Shown in pieces: positions 1 to 7,397 of a DNA stretch of 12,287 nt. Under the pieces are notes generated by a model. The model was not told where the DNA came from and searched no databases. It was given only the letters and a program-made list of their open reading frames with translations. Within the stretch, counting starts at the first letter, position 1. Each line of letters opens with the position of its first letter. Source of the DNA: Tychonema litorale BBK16. Its GTDB lineage: Bacteria > Cyanobacteriota > Cyanobacteriia > Cyanobacteriales > Microcoleaceae. Both the position numbers and the translations under genes were made by a program. The stretch lies in assembly GCF_021648855.1 (NCBI RefSeq), contig NZ_JAKJHX010000144.1, forward strand, positions 1 through 12,287, given 5' to 3'.

Positions 1-54
1 GACCCCTGTGAAGCGTCAAGAATCACCGCACTTTTAGGGCGGTGAGTATGTCAA
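1..54 (+). mobile_element. Right end (RE) of an IS200/IS605 TnpB-type element
   Basis: A perfect 7-bp stem (23-29 with 39-45) encloses a TTTTAG-containing loop. It is preceded by AAGAATC and followed by GAGTATGTCAA, ending at 54. This layout matches the right end of cyanobacterial IS605-family orfB/tnpB elements, where the hairpin also forms the 3' scaffold of the omega RNA. The same motif set (CTGTGAA, AAGAATC, stem, GAGTATGTCAA) recurs on the minus strand at 12211-12269, so the two ends belong to one family. Only the end is visible; any tnpB body would lie left of base 1. If the element is active, its guide would start at about base 55 and run through the ctaD leader. I infer that it was inserted just upstream of ctaD. 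Confidence 0.72.
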
Positions 55-77
55 GCCAATCCTAAAACGAGTAACCC

Positions 78-1760
78 ATGACGAATCTTTCAGTCGAAAC
101 GATCGCTCAGGTTGAACAACCACTCCCCGGTGCGCCGGATAACTGGAAGCGCTTCTTTACTTTCAGCACCGATCACAAGGTGATTGGCATCCAGTATTTA
201 GTCACCTCTTTCTTCTTTTTCTTAGTCGGTGGCCTTTTAGCCATGATCATTCGGGGCGAACTGATCACCCCGGAATCCGATCTGGTCGATCGCGCCTTTT
301 ACAATGCCCTGTTCACAATGCACGGCACCGTTATGCTGTTTCTGTGGACATTTCCCTCCTTGCTTGGGCTATCCAACTATCTCGTGCCCTTGATGATTGG
401 GGCAAAAGATATGGCATTTCCTCGCCTCAATGCCGTCGCTTTTTGGATGGTACCCGTATTTGGGTTCATCCTGATGGCAAGCTTCTTTATTCCCGGCGGC
501 CCATCGCAATCGGGTTGGTGGGCGTATCCTCCTGTCAGTCTCCAGAATCCGACCGGAAATCTGATTAACGGGCAAGTGCTCTGGATACTGGCGGTAGCAA
601 TCAGCGGTGTATCGTCCATTATGGGTGCCGTCAACTTCGTAACGACGATCGTGCGGATGCGGGCACCGGGGATGACCTGGTTTCGGATGCCCGTGTTTGT
701 CTGGACGGTGTTGGCCGCGCAGATCATTCAACTGTTTGGTTTGCCTGCTCTAACGGCGGGAGCGATCATGCTGCTGCTCGATCTCACCGCTGGCACCAGC
801 TTCTTTGACCCAGCCAAGGGAGGCGATCCGGTGCTGTATCAGCACTTCTTCTGGTTCTATTCTCACCCGGCAGTGTACGTGATTATCCTGCCAATTTTTG
901 GCATTTTTTCAGAAATTTTCCCGGTTTATGCGCGCAAGCCTTTGTTTGGCTACAAAGTTGTAGCGATTTCCTCCCTCGTCATCACGGGCTTAAGTGGCGT
1001 TGTCTGGGTACACCATATGTTTGCCAGCGGTACGCCCGGATGGATGCGGATGGTGTTTATGGCAACCACGATGTTGATTTCAGTCCCTACTGGCATCAAG
1101 GTCTTTGCCTGGATTGCCACTATCTGGGGTGGTAAATTGCGCCTGAACACCCCCATGCTATTTGCTTTGGGCGGTTTGGTGATGTTCGTGTTTTCGGGCA
1201 TTACAGGCATCATGCTGGCTTCGGTGCCGATCGATATTCACGTTAACAATACCTACTTTGTCGTCGGTCATTTTCACTACGTGATTTACGGTGCGGTGGT
1301 CATGGGAATGTATGCCGCCTTTTATCACTGGTTCCCTAAAATGACGGGACGTATGTATTCCGAAGGATTGGGCAAGCTGCATTTTGCCCTGACTTTTATT
1401 GGGGCAAATCTCAACTTCTTTCCCATGCACCCCTTGGGCTTGCAGGGAATGCCCCGTCGCGTTGCCTCCTACGATCCTGAATTTGCTTTCTGGAACGTGA
1501 TCGCCAGTCTCGGCGGGTTTTTGTTAGGTATTTCTACGCTGCCGTTTATTTTGAATATGGTTGGCTCCTGGGTGCAGGGCGAAAAGGCTCCTAAGAATCC
1601 CTGGCGGGCGATCGGGTTGGAATGGCTGGTTTCCTCCCCTCCCACCGCTGAAAACTTTGAAGAATTGCCGATCGTCATTGCTGGCCCCTATGGCTATGGC
1701 AAATCAGAACCGCTTGTTGCCAACCCCGATAGTTTGGAGGCCGCCCATGAATCCCACTGA
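78..1760 (+). CDS. ctaD: Haem-copper terminal oxidase subunit I (cytochrome c oxidase CtaD/CoxA type)
   Basis: This 560-residue, 12-helix membrane protein is the catalytic subunit of an aa3-type respiratory oxidase. It reduces O2 to water and pumps protons across the thylakoid or cytoplasmic membrane. Visible ligands are His82 (low-spin haem, in MHGTVMLFLW), His263 and the cross-link Tyr267 (HPAVY), His312-His313 for CuB (VWVHHMF), and His398 and His400 (VVGHFHY) for the two haems. Lys341 (PTGIKVF) marks the K-channel and Asp111 (AKDMAFPR) the D-channel entrance. Helix VI reads YSHPAVY (261-267) rather than GHPEVY, the A2-subfamily signature in which Tyr-Ser replaces the channel glutamate. 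The ATG at 78 gives a normal N-terminus; the Shine-Dalgarno is weak. ctaE overlaps its 3' end by 14 bp. Subunit II is not in the window. Whether this is the main Cox or the alternative (ARTO) oxidase of cyanobacteria cannot be told without subunit II. Confidence 0.97.
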   Translation: MTNLSVETIAQVEQPLPGAPDNWKRFFTFSTDHKVIGIQYLVTSFFFFLVGGLLAMIIRGELITPESDLVDRAFYNALFTMHGTVMLFLWTFPSLLGLSNYLVPLMIGAKDMAFPRLNAVAFWMVPVFGFILMASFFIPGGPSQSGWWAYPPVSLQNPTGNLINGQVLWILAVAISGVSSIMGAVNFVTTIVRMRAPGMTWFRMPVFVWTVLAAQIIQLFGLPALTAGAIMLLLDLTAGTSFFDPAKGGDPVLYQHFFWFYSHPAVYVIILPIFGIFSEIFPVYARKPLFGYKVVAISSLVITGLSGVVWVHHMFASGTPGWMRMVFMATTMLISVPTGIKVFAWIATIWGGKLRLNTPMLFALGGLVMFVFSGITGIMLASVPIDIHVNNTYFVVGHFHYVIYGAVVMGMYAAFYHWFPKMTGRMYSEGLGKLHFALTFIGANLNFFPMHPLGLQGMPRRVASYDPEFAFWNVIASLGGFLLGISTLPFILNMVGSWVQGEKAPKNPWRAIGLEWLVSSPPTAENFEELPIVIAGPYGYGKSEPLVANPDSLEAAHESH

Positions 1761-2382
1761 AGTCGATTCTGCTCTCAACGCGACTGTCGTATCCAGTCCC
1801 ACTCTGGAGACGCACTCCTCTGCTGAACACCATCACGACGAAGCAGGCAACAGTATGTTTGGCTTCATTGTGTTCTTGGTGTCGGAAAGTGTGATTTTCC
1901 TGAGCTTTTTTGTGGGATACATTGTCTACAAAACCAATGCGCTAGATTGGCTCCCGAACGGTGTAACTGGACTGGAAATTCGCGAACCGGCAATTAATAC
2001 GGTGGTGCTGGTTTCTAGCAGTTTTGTCATCTACATTGCCGAACGCTTCCTGCATACCAAAAATCTCTGGGGCTTCCGGGCGTTCTGGCTGCTGACAATG
2101 ATGATGGGCAGCTACTTTCTGTACGGACAACTGGTGGAGTGGCGCAGCCTCGCCTTTGGATTCACGGATGGGGTGTTTGGTGGCACTTTTTACCTGCTGA
2201 CCGGATTTCACGGCTTGCACGTCTTCACGGGCGTGTTGTTGCAGACAATTATGTTGGGGCGATCGTTCATTCCTGGTAACTACGACAAGGGCGAGTTTGG
2301 GGTAGCTGCAACTTCCCTGTTTTGGCACTTCGTCGATGTTATCTGGATTATTTTGTTTGTGCTGATCTATGTATGGCACTAA
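1747..2382 (+). CDS. ctaE: Haem-copper oxidase subunit III
   Basis: This 211-residue membrane protein has about five helices, the usual short bacterial form of subunit III; it supports proton uptake and stability of subunit I. Family marks are SESVIF with Glu47 in the first helix, GFHGLHVFTG (153-162) and the C-terminal WHFVDVIWI (193-201). The N-terminal 35 residues are soluble and His-rich (HHHDE, 28-32). I choose the ATG at 1747 because GGAGG at 1736-1740 sits six bases before it, although the frame stays open upstream inside ctaD. The start overlaps the ctaD stop by 14 bp, implying translational coupling. The GMC gene begins nine bases after the stop. Confidence 0.95.
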   Translation: MNPTEVDSALNATVVSSPTLETHSSAEHHHDEAGNSMFGFIVFLVSESVIFLSFFVGYIVYKTNALDWLPNGVTGLEIREPAINTVVLVSSSFVIYIAERFLHTKNLWGFRAFWLLTMMMGSYFLYGQLVEWRSLAFGFTDGVFGGTFYLLTGFHGLHVFTGVLLQTIMLGRSFIPGNYDKGEFGVAATSLFWHFVDVIWIILFVLIYVWH

Positions 2383-2391
2383 GGTGAAACG

Positions 2392-3903
2392 ATGATTATT
2401 GACGACCAAACCTACGATCTGATTATTGTCGGCACTGGAGCTGGAGGAGGCACGCTTGCCGGTAAACTGGCTCCCACGGGCAAGAAAATTTTGATTCTGG
2501 AACGGGGCGATTTTATGCCCCTAGAGGAGCAAAACCGCAGCAATGTCGATGTTTTTAAGCGCGAACGCTACCACGCGCCGGAGCAGTGGTATGACAGTGG
2601 GGGAGAACCGTTTTCGCCCCAGATGAATTATGCGATCGGCGGTAATACTAAAATCTATGGATCGACATTGCTGCGATTCCGCGAACGGGATTTTGAAGCA
2701 GTGAATCATCAGTCTGGGATATCGCCGGCATGGTGTGTGAAATACGCGGATTTTGAACCCTACTATACGGCAGCCGAACAACTTTACCAGGTGCACGGTC
2801 AGGCGAATGCCGATCCGACTGAACCCCCGCACAGTGGCGACTATCCGTTTCCAGCCATAGCCCATGACCCCCAGATTGACGGAATTGTTGAGGCGATCGC
2901 CCGCCACAATTTGCACCCCTCTCCTTTACCGTTGGGATTGACGCGCCAGGAGGATGACCCCACCAATGATTCTGAGGTCAGCGGCATTGTCCCTGCTTTA
3001 AAACATCCCAACGTCACCCTGAAAACAGGAGCTAAGGTAGTTTACCTGCACACCAATCCTTCAGGTAAAGCCGTTAAAGGTGTGGAAGCTGAAATTGGCG
3101 GTCAATCGTACCTGTTTCTGGCAAATATTGTCGTGCTTGCCTGTGGAGCGGTCAACTCGGCCGCCTTGCTGTTGAACTCGTCGAGCGATCGCCATCCCAA
3201 CGGCTTGGCCAACCGTTCCGGTTTGGTTGGACGCAACTTGATGAAAAGCTTGATGTCTGTGGTGGTGCAACTGAGTCGCAAACCCAATTCTGGAGCCTTC
3301 CCCAAGACGCTCTGCGTGAATGATTTTTATTGGGGCGATGCTGATTTCCCTTACCCAATGGGTCACATTCAAAACTCCGGCGGTTTGCTGACAGATATTA
3401 TCTTCGCCGAGGCTCCCCCCATGTTTTCGGTGCTGGCAAAATTCATGCCCGATTTTGGACTGAAACAGTTAGCCACTCATTCGATCGGCTGGTGGGCCCA
3501 GACGGAAGATTTACCCGATCTCAAAAATCGAGTGCGGGTGGAGGGAAACAAACTGTATGTTGATTACACTCCCAATAACGTTGAAGCGCACGATCGCCTG
3601 ATTTATCGCTGGACAGAAATCCTCAAAATTATTGAGAAAGAACTCGAAGGTTTTCAGCCGGGAGTCATGCACCCTCGCGGTGAAATTCCGATTCAGGTGA
3701 TGGCAAATCAGTGCGGCACCTGTCGGTTTGGGGAAGATCCGGCAACATCGGTGTTAGACCCCGACTGTCGCACCCACGATGTTGATAATCTATATGTGGT
3801 CGATAGCAGTTTCTTCCCCTCAAACGCCAGCGTTAGTCCAGCTTTGACGATTATGGCGAATGCGCTGCGAGTGGGCGATCGGCTCATAGAACGCTTGGAA
3901 TGA
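2392..3903 (+). CDS. GMC-family FAD-dependent oxidoreductase, third gene of the oxidase operon; active-site pair apparently substituted
   Basis: This 503-residue flavoprotein carries the dinucleotide-binding GTGAGGG (14-20) with ERG (37-39) in an N-terminal Rossmann fold, AIGGNTKIYG (81-90) where GMC proteins contact FAD, and a GMC C-terminal domain (about 380-500). GMC enzymes oxidise alcohols or sugars and pass electrons to O2, quinone or cytochrome c; no substrate can be read here. At the position of the family's catalytic His (usually HQxGTCRFG) it has Asn439 (NQCGTCRFG). Where most members have Asn-Pro before the last helix it has Ser482-Pro483 (VSPALTI). A Cys-rich CIRCxTC-type stretch I recall from many cyanobacterial relatives is absent around residue 190. 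The start has AAGGTG upstream, nine bases after the ctaE stop, so co-expression is likely. Family assignment is secure; activity is doubtful. Alternatively it is an FAD-binding protein with a changed role. Confidence 0.9.
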   Translation: MIIDDQTYDLIIVGTGAGGGTLAGKLAPTGKKILILERGDFMPLEEQNRSNVDVFKRERYHAPEQWYDSGGEPFSPQMNYAIGGNTKIYGSTLLRFRERDFEAVNHQSGISPAWCVKYADFEPYYTAAEQLYQVHGQANADPTEPPHSGDYPFPAIAHDPQIDGIVEAIARHNLHPSPLPLGLTRQEDDPTNDSEVSGIVPALKHPNVTLKTGAKVVYLHTNPSGKAVKGVEAEIGGQSYLFLANIVVLACGAVNSAALLLNSSSDRHPNGLANRSGLVGRNLMKSLMSVVVQLSRKPNSGAFPKTLCVNDFYWGDADFPYPMGHIQNSGGLLTDIIFAEAPPMFSVLAKFMPDFGLKQLATHSIGWWAQTEDLPDLKNRVRVEGNKLYVDYTPNNVEAHDRLIYRWTEILKIIEKELEGFQPGVMHPRGEIPIQVMANQCGTCRFGEDPATSVLDPDCRTHDVDNLYVVDSSFFPSNASVSPALTIMANALRVGDRLIERLE

Positions 3904-3928
3904 CCAAATCACAACGAAGTATTCTGGG

Positions 3929-3982
3929 AAAAACCCGGTTTCTGGCAACCCGTGCGTCAGCCTTCAAAGAAACCGGGTTTTT
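3929..3982 (+). terminator. Palindromic AAACCCGG repeat acting as likely operon terminator
   Basis: A 15-bp inverted repeat (3929-3943 with 3968-3982) lies 25 bp after the GMC stop codon. The right arm ends in a T run (3978-3982), as expected for an intrinsic terminator of the ctaD-ctaE-GMC operon. The arms contain the AAACCCGGTTTC / GAAACCGGGTTT core also found at 4018-4052 and 7398-7430, so it is also an interspersed genome repeat. The 24-nt loop is longer than in a classic terminator. Confidence 0.6.
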
Positions 3983-4017
3983 GGCAGAATCTACGAATCA
4001 CAACCAAAAATTATCGA

Positions 4018-4052
4018 AAAAACCCGGTTTTTGGCCACCCGCGCGTAAGTCC
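4018..4052 (+). repeat. Second, one-armed copy of the AAACCCGG repeat
   Basis: This copy matches the left arm and loop of the palindrome at 3929-3962 at about 28 of 32 positions (AAAAACCCGGTTT, then TGGC, ACCCG, GCGT and AG in order) but lacks a right arm. It looks like a partial tandem duplication. The stretch 3983-4141 holds no gene. Confidence 0.7.
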
Positions 4053-4141
4053 TAGATTTACTCGTTACCAGCGTCAGGGGCTGAAAATCAGTTAGTTGGG
4101 CCGAAATGCTAAATTAAAAGTAATGTTGCTCTAGTACAACC

Positions 4142-4405
4142 ATGTCCAAACGACTCACCATTGCCCAAGCACAGCAGCAGTTGCCCAACCTACCCAAAGA
4201 ACTTATCAATGAGCCTATCATCATTACTCAAGATGGAGTTCCCGTTATGGCTGCAATGAGCTACACGCATTTGACTGAACTGTTAGAAACCTTAGATATT
4301 CTCACCGATACAGAATTTGTTGGCAAATTGCGCCAAAGCATTATCCAAGCACGCCAAGGCGAAACTATTTCCTGGGAAAATGCCAAAGCAAAATTGGGAC
4401 TATGA
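4142..4405 (+). CDS. Type II toxin-antitoxin antitoxin, Phd/YefM family
   Basis: This 87-residue protein opens with the Phd/YefM fold: LTIAQAQQQLPNLPKEL (residues 5-21), then the strand PIIITQDGVPVMAAMSY typical of the DNA-binding dimer. The acidic/amphipathic C-terminal half (about 45-87) is the usual toxin-wrapping part. Such antitoxins repress their own promoter and neutralise a RelE/ParE-type toxin. The stop overlaps the toxin start as ATGA (4402-4405), standard for these operons. There is no clear Shine-Dalgarno. The partner toxin gene is interrupted, so the protein may now be an orphan antitoxin or anti-addiction factor (inference). Confidence 0.9.
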   Translation: MSKRLTIAQAQQQLPNLPKELINEPIIITQDGVPVMAAMSYTHLTELLETLDILTDTEFVGKLRQSIIQARQGETISWENAKAKLGL

Positions 4406-4728
4406 ATCACGAAGAAAATGCGATCGAATATGAGATCCAGCTTACGCCACTGGCACTGGAAATGTTGGCGGCAGTCAAAGATCGACGAGAACAGGAAAAA
4501 TTGCGCGATCGCATTGATCAACTAAAAGTTTAACCACAAAAGCAAGGCAAAGCCCTTGTAGATAACCTATCAGGATTTCGTAGCATCCGAGCTGTTGGAC
4601 AGCGCTATCGTATAGTTTATCAAGTCGAACAAGATCGAGTTCTAGTTGTTGTCGTGGGACTAGGGAGACGTAAAGATGGTGACAAAAAAGATATTTACAC
4701 CATCTTAGAAAAACTGCTAGAGCCGTGA
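4402..4728 (+). pseudogene. RelE/ParE-family toxin gene interrupted by an in-frame TAA
   Basis: Read from the ATG overlapping the antitoxin stop, the frame gives 43 codons (MNHEENAIEYEIQLTP..., ending DQLKV). A TAA follows at 4531-4533, and then 64 further open codons run to TGA at 4726-4728. The downstream part carries the RelE-family core: KQGKAL, LSGFRSIRAVGQRYRIVYQV, then GLGRRKDGDK and a final helix. The reading frame is unchanged across the stop, so a single substitution (for example GAA to TAA, giving EPQKQGK, which fits the family) accounts for it. The intact product would be 108 residues, a normal length. It is probably inactive as an mRNA interferase because the catalytic half is not translated. 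A sequencing error remains possible. Confidence 0.85.
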
Positions 4729-4819
4729 TTATAACTTCTTATATCCGGCGTATTTAAGCCGAATAAATATTATCTCTAAGGACACAAGATGGCGTTGTGC
4801 CGTATCCCTCCCGATGGAC

Positions 4820-6448
4820 TCAATTTTCGATCTTTTCCAAACCAGAGACTACAGGGGCGATCGCATTTAATTTCAAAATAGAATGCTCACCCTCCACCTG
4901 CTGACAATTCCACTCATTTCTAAACAACAAAACAGGCCTTCCCCAACTATCCTTAACCGTCACCGTATTAAACAACCGCCCAACTTTTGCCAACGCATCC
5001 CAACCGCCATCAACCCAGCGCGCTACACCATAAGGCAACATATCTATGGTAGTTTCCACATTATATTCAGACTGCATTCTGAACTGTACCACCTCAAATT
5101 GCAACTGTCCCACAGCCGCCAAAATCGGCTCCCGTTTCGACTCATCAGCCGAATACATAATTTGCACAGCGCCTTCTTCCTGCAATTCGGAAATACCTTT
5201 GCGGAACTGCTTAAACTTAGAAGGATTGGGATTTCTCAAATAAGCAAAAAGTTCCGGCGAAAAACAGGGAATCCCTTCATATTCCAGTTTTTGACCAGTG
5301 TAAATCGTATCGCCGATCGCAAAAACACCCGGATTATTCAAACCAATCACATCACCAGGATAAGCAACGTCGATGGACTCTCGATCCTGAGCAAATAACT
5401 TTTGAGGTCTTGACAAACGCACCGTTTTACCAGTACGAGCATGAGTCACAGTCATGTCCTTTTCAAACTTGCCCGTACAAACCCGAATAAACGCAACGCG
5501 ATCGCGATGTCTCGGATCCATATTCGCTTGCAACTTAAACACAAACCCCGTAAATTCTTCATAGGTTGGCGGCAGTTCTCCAACACTACTCTTGCGGGCG
5601 CTCGGTTTGAGAGCGTAATCTAAAAACGCATCTAAAAAGAGTTCAACCCCAAAATTACTCATCGCACTACCAAAGAAAACAGGTGTCATTTTCCCAGTAG
5701 CAACTAAGTCTAAATCTAGTTCATCCCATAACTCATCCAGCAGTTCCAAATCATCTTTAAATTGACTATAAAGATCTGGTTCCAAAAGTTCTTCCAGGCG
5801 CGGATCGCCCAATTCCATCACTGTATCAAGGGCGGCACGAGAACCGTGTTTAGTGCGCTCGAATAAGTGAATTTGACGTTGGCGACGGTCAAAAACACCT
5901 TTAAAGCGATCGCCCGTACCGATCGGCCAATTCACCGGATAAGTCTGTAACCCCAATTCTTTCTCAATTTCGTCCAACAAATCCAAAGGTTCTCTGCTAG
6001 GGCGATCGAGCTTATTAAAGAAAGTAAATATCGGCAAACTTCGCAGCTTACAAACTTCAAATAACTTACGAGTTTGCGGTTCCAAACCCTTAGCAGCATC
6101 CTCCAACATCACCGCATTATCAGCAGCCGCCAGAGTCCGATAAGTATCTTCACTAAAATCTTGGTGTCCCGGAGTATCGAGTAGATTAATGTGATATTTT
6201 TTATACTCAAACTGCAATACAGTAGAGGTAATAGAAATTCCCCGCTGCTGTTCCATTTCCATCCAGTCAGAAGTAGCGTGTCGCTGAGCTCGACGGGCTT
6301 TCACAGAACCTGCTTCATGAATAGCACCCCCGTAAAGCAACAACTTTTCTGTCAGAGTAGTTTTACCCGCGTCAGGGTGTGAGATAATGGCAAAGTTGCG
6401 TCGGCGCCGGGCAGCAGTTTGCAGTTCAATTTCGAGTTCTGTAGTCAT
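4820..6448 (-). CDS. prfC: Peptide chain release factor 3 (RF3), translational GTPase
   Basis: This 542-residue cytoplasmic GTPase removes RF1/RF2 from the ribosome after peptide release. G-domain motifs are visible: P-loop SHPDAGKTT (23-31), switch I region with QQRGISI (67-73), DTPGHQDF (91-98) and NKLD (145-148). The rest follows the RF3 order: beta-barrel domain II (about 290-380, with [15 protein letters not shown]) and domain III with [17 protein letters not shown]. The length suits RF3 (E. coli 529). The ATG at 6448 has only a GGAT in the leader; the usual Shine-Dalgarno zone is filled by a heptamer repeat (6451-6475). It converges with the toxin remnant across a 91-bp gap (4729-4819) in which I see no gene and only a weak hairpin. 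Confidence 0.97.
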   Translation of the reverse strand: MTTELEIELQTAARRRRNFAIISHPDAGKTTLTEKLLLYGGAIHEAGSVKARRAQRHATSDWMEMEQQRGISITSTVLQFEYKKYHINLLDTPGHQDFSEDTYRTLAAADNAVMLEDAAKGLEPQTRKLFEVCKLRSLPIFTFFNKLDRPSREPLDLLDEIEKELGLQTYPVNWPIGTGDRFKGVFDRRQRQIHLFERTKHGSRAALDTVMELGDPRLEELLEPDLYSQFKDDLELLDELWDELDLDLVATGKMTPVFFGSAMSNFGVELFLDAFLDYALKPSARKSSVGELPPTYEEFTGFVFKLQANMDPRHRDRVAFIRVCTGKFEKDMTVTHARTGKTVRLSRPQKLFAQDRESIDVAYPGDVIGLNNPGVFAIGDTIYTGQKLEYEGIPCFSPELFAYLRNPNPSKFKQFRKGISELQEEGAVQIMYSADESKREPILAAVGQLQFEVVQFRMQSEYNVETTIDMLPYGVARWVDGGWDALAKVGRLFNTVTVKDSWGRPVLLFRNEWNCQQVEGEHSILKLNAIAPVVSGLEKIEN

Positions 6449-6450
6449 CC

Positions 6451-6475
6451 GATTTTAGATTTTAGATTTTAGATT
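6451..6475. repeat. Heptanucleotide tandem repeat GATTTTA x 3.6
   Basis: Three perfect GATTTTA units (6451-6457, 6458-6464, 6465-6471) are followed by a partial unit. Seven-base tandem repeats are typical of filamentous cyanobacterial intergenic DNA (STRRs). This one starts two bases upstream of the prfC ATG and occupies its ribosome-binding region. Confidence 0.9.
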
Positions 6476-6480
6476 ATGGA

Positions 6481-6499
6481 ATTGATCCCACGGATCAAT
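6481..6499. promoter_or_regulatory. Perfect inverted repeat upstream of prfC
   Basis: ATTGATCC and GGATCAAT form an 8-bp perfect inverted repeat with a CAC centre, 33-51 bases upstream of the prfC ATG. It could be an operator or a leader hairpin. No regulator is identified, so the role is open. Confidence 0.4.
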
Positions 6500-6584
6500 C
6501 CGGGGCTTGTGACCAAATTGCTTTCGGTTATCACAAATTAAGTAGGGAAATCCTCACCAGACTGCCATTATAGCCTGTGCTAGA

Positions 6585-7013
6585 TTTATGATTAAGGTAA
6601 ACTTATCATAAAATAATACGGAATGCGGGAAACTCAGAGACTTTAGTCCTTCCTAGGGAAGCGGCTCGTGCGGTTTTAACCCTTGTGGTATTTATGCTAT
6701 AATTAGATTGTGAGTAAGAACAAAAACATCTACGTGCTGAAGCATCCTAGTATCGGAGAAATCCCGGCTCCTATGAAACAACGGTTAGGTTTAAGTCCTA
6801 ATGTCAGTATGACAGGAAAGAGCAGATAATGGCAGGTTGTCGAGCGTACCGCATCTTGGCAAGAAAGTGATGGATTCTGAAAGCATTAAAAACAAAAGTA
6901 GCTAGTAACTATCGCTTGACGATTGGTGACTAAGTAGACGGCGTTTGACGGCCGTAGCGAGAGTCTTACTTTGTCCGCAGAATCGAGGGTGTCTTTAGAC
7001 CTGAGAGTGTCAA
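6585..7013 (+). mobile_element. Shrunken TnpB-type (IS605) element: left-end region and omega-RNA-like right end without a transposase gene
   Basis: The right end is clear: GTC TTTA GAC (6991-6993/6998-7000) inside AGAATC (6979-6984) and CTGAGAGTGTCAA (7001-7013), the same pattern as the RE at 1-54 but with a decayed outer stem. On the left lie a hairpin (6585-6596/6602-6612, one bulge), a GACTTTAGTC palindrome (6639-6648) and an extended -10 TGCTATAAT (6695-6703). The sequence between shows no TnpB coding capacity; a 39-codon GTG frame (6710-6829, MSKNKNIYVLK...) is the longest piece and resembles nothing I know. From resemblance to tnpB 3' regions I infer an internally deleted, MITE-like derivative, or an RNA-only element giving a transcript of about 300 nt. 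The left boundary is uncertain (6585-6690). It ends 21 nt before the next gene. Confidence 0.6.
6695..6703 (+). promoter_or_regulatory. Extended -10 promoter TGCTATAAT
   Basis: This is a perfect TATAAT (6698-6703) with an upstream TG, the extended -10 form that tolerates a poor -35. Transcription would start near 6710 and read the TnpB-derived RNA region and then the DUF4870 gene at 7035, giving that gene a leader of about 325 nt. Confidence 0.55.
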
Positions 7014-7034
7014 AAATTCAAGAGAAAAGTAATT

Positions 7035-7367
7035 ATGTACGACTCAGACAAGCGTAAGCTGCTATCACTGTTGTGTCACGGCGCTATTTTTTTGAGCACC
7101 TTAGTGTTTTCCATCGCAGTGCCGATCGGTGTATTATTGGTATCCGATGACCCAGTTGTCAAAGATAACGCCAAAGAAGCCATCAATTTTCACCTGAATG
7201 TCTGGCTGTACGCTATCATTCTCGTCCCACTATCTTTTGTGACATTTGGCTTGGCTGGTTTGATCGGTTTCGCGATACACTGGGGACTGACAATCATGGC
7301 TATCCTTCACGTTTTCCAAAATCCTAACCTACCTTACCGCTACCCCTTTATTTTCCGCTTGGTTTAG
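7035..7367 (+). CDS. Small membrane protein, DUF4870 (Tic20-like) family
   Basis: This 110-residue protein has three hydrophobic segments (about 13-36, 54-75 and 76-94). Family marks are AKEAINFHLN (46-55) between helices one and two and the C-terminal YPFIFRLV. DUF4870 proteins are widespread small inner-membrane proteins with no settled biochemical role; I assign none. The ATG at 7035 has an AGAGAAAAG purine stretch before it. The upstream 21 nt are the flank of a TnpB-type right end, so its native promoter may have been displaced. A palindromic terminator follows at 7402. Confidence 0.85.
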   Translation: MYDSDKRKLLSLLCHGAIFLSTLVFSIAVPIGVLLVSDDPVVKDNAKEAINFHLNVWLYAIILVPLSFVTFGLAGLIGFAIHWGLTIMAILHVFQNPNLPYRYPFIFRLV

Positions 7368-7397
7368 GTCGCAAATCTTACTCGATCACCAATTTCA

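Noticed and set aside
369..731. Long minus-strand open frames inside ctaD
   Set aside because: They lie opposite a strongly conserved gene, have no start signals, and their composition follows the codon pattern of ctaD.
1561..1746. Upstream extension of the ctaE reading frame
   Set aside because: The stretch is inside ctaD, reads as non-family sequence, and the GGAGG before 1747 fixes the true start.
4744..4763. Hairpin between the toxin remnant and prfC as a terminator
   Set aside because: Only four solid pairs plus weak outer pairs and no clean U tract; too weak to call.
6655..6681. Group II intron-like fragment (GCGGCTCGTGCGG)
   Set aside because: No domain V pattern or reverse transcriptase remnant; the surroundings fit a TnpB-type element better.
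6710..6829. 39-codon GTG frame in the shrunken IS605-type element
   Set aside because: It starts right after the -10 box with no ribosome-binding site and matches no known family; kept only as a note in the element.
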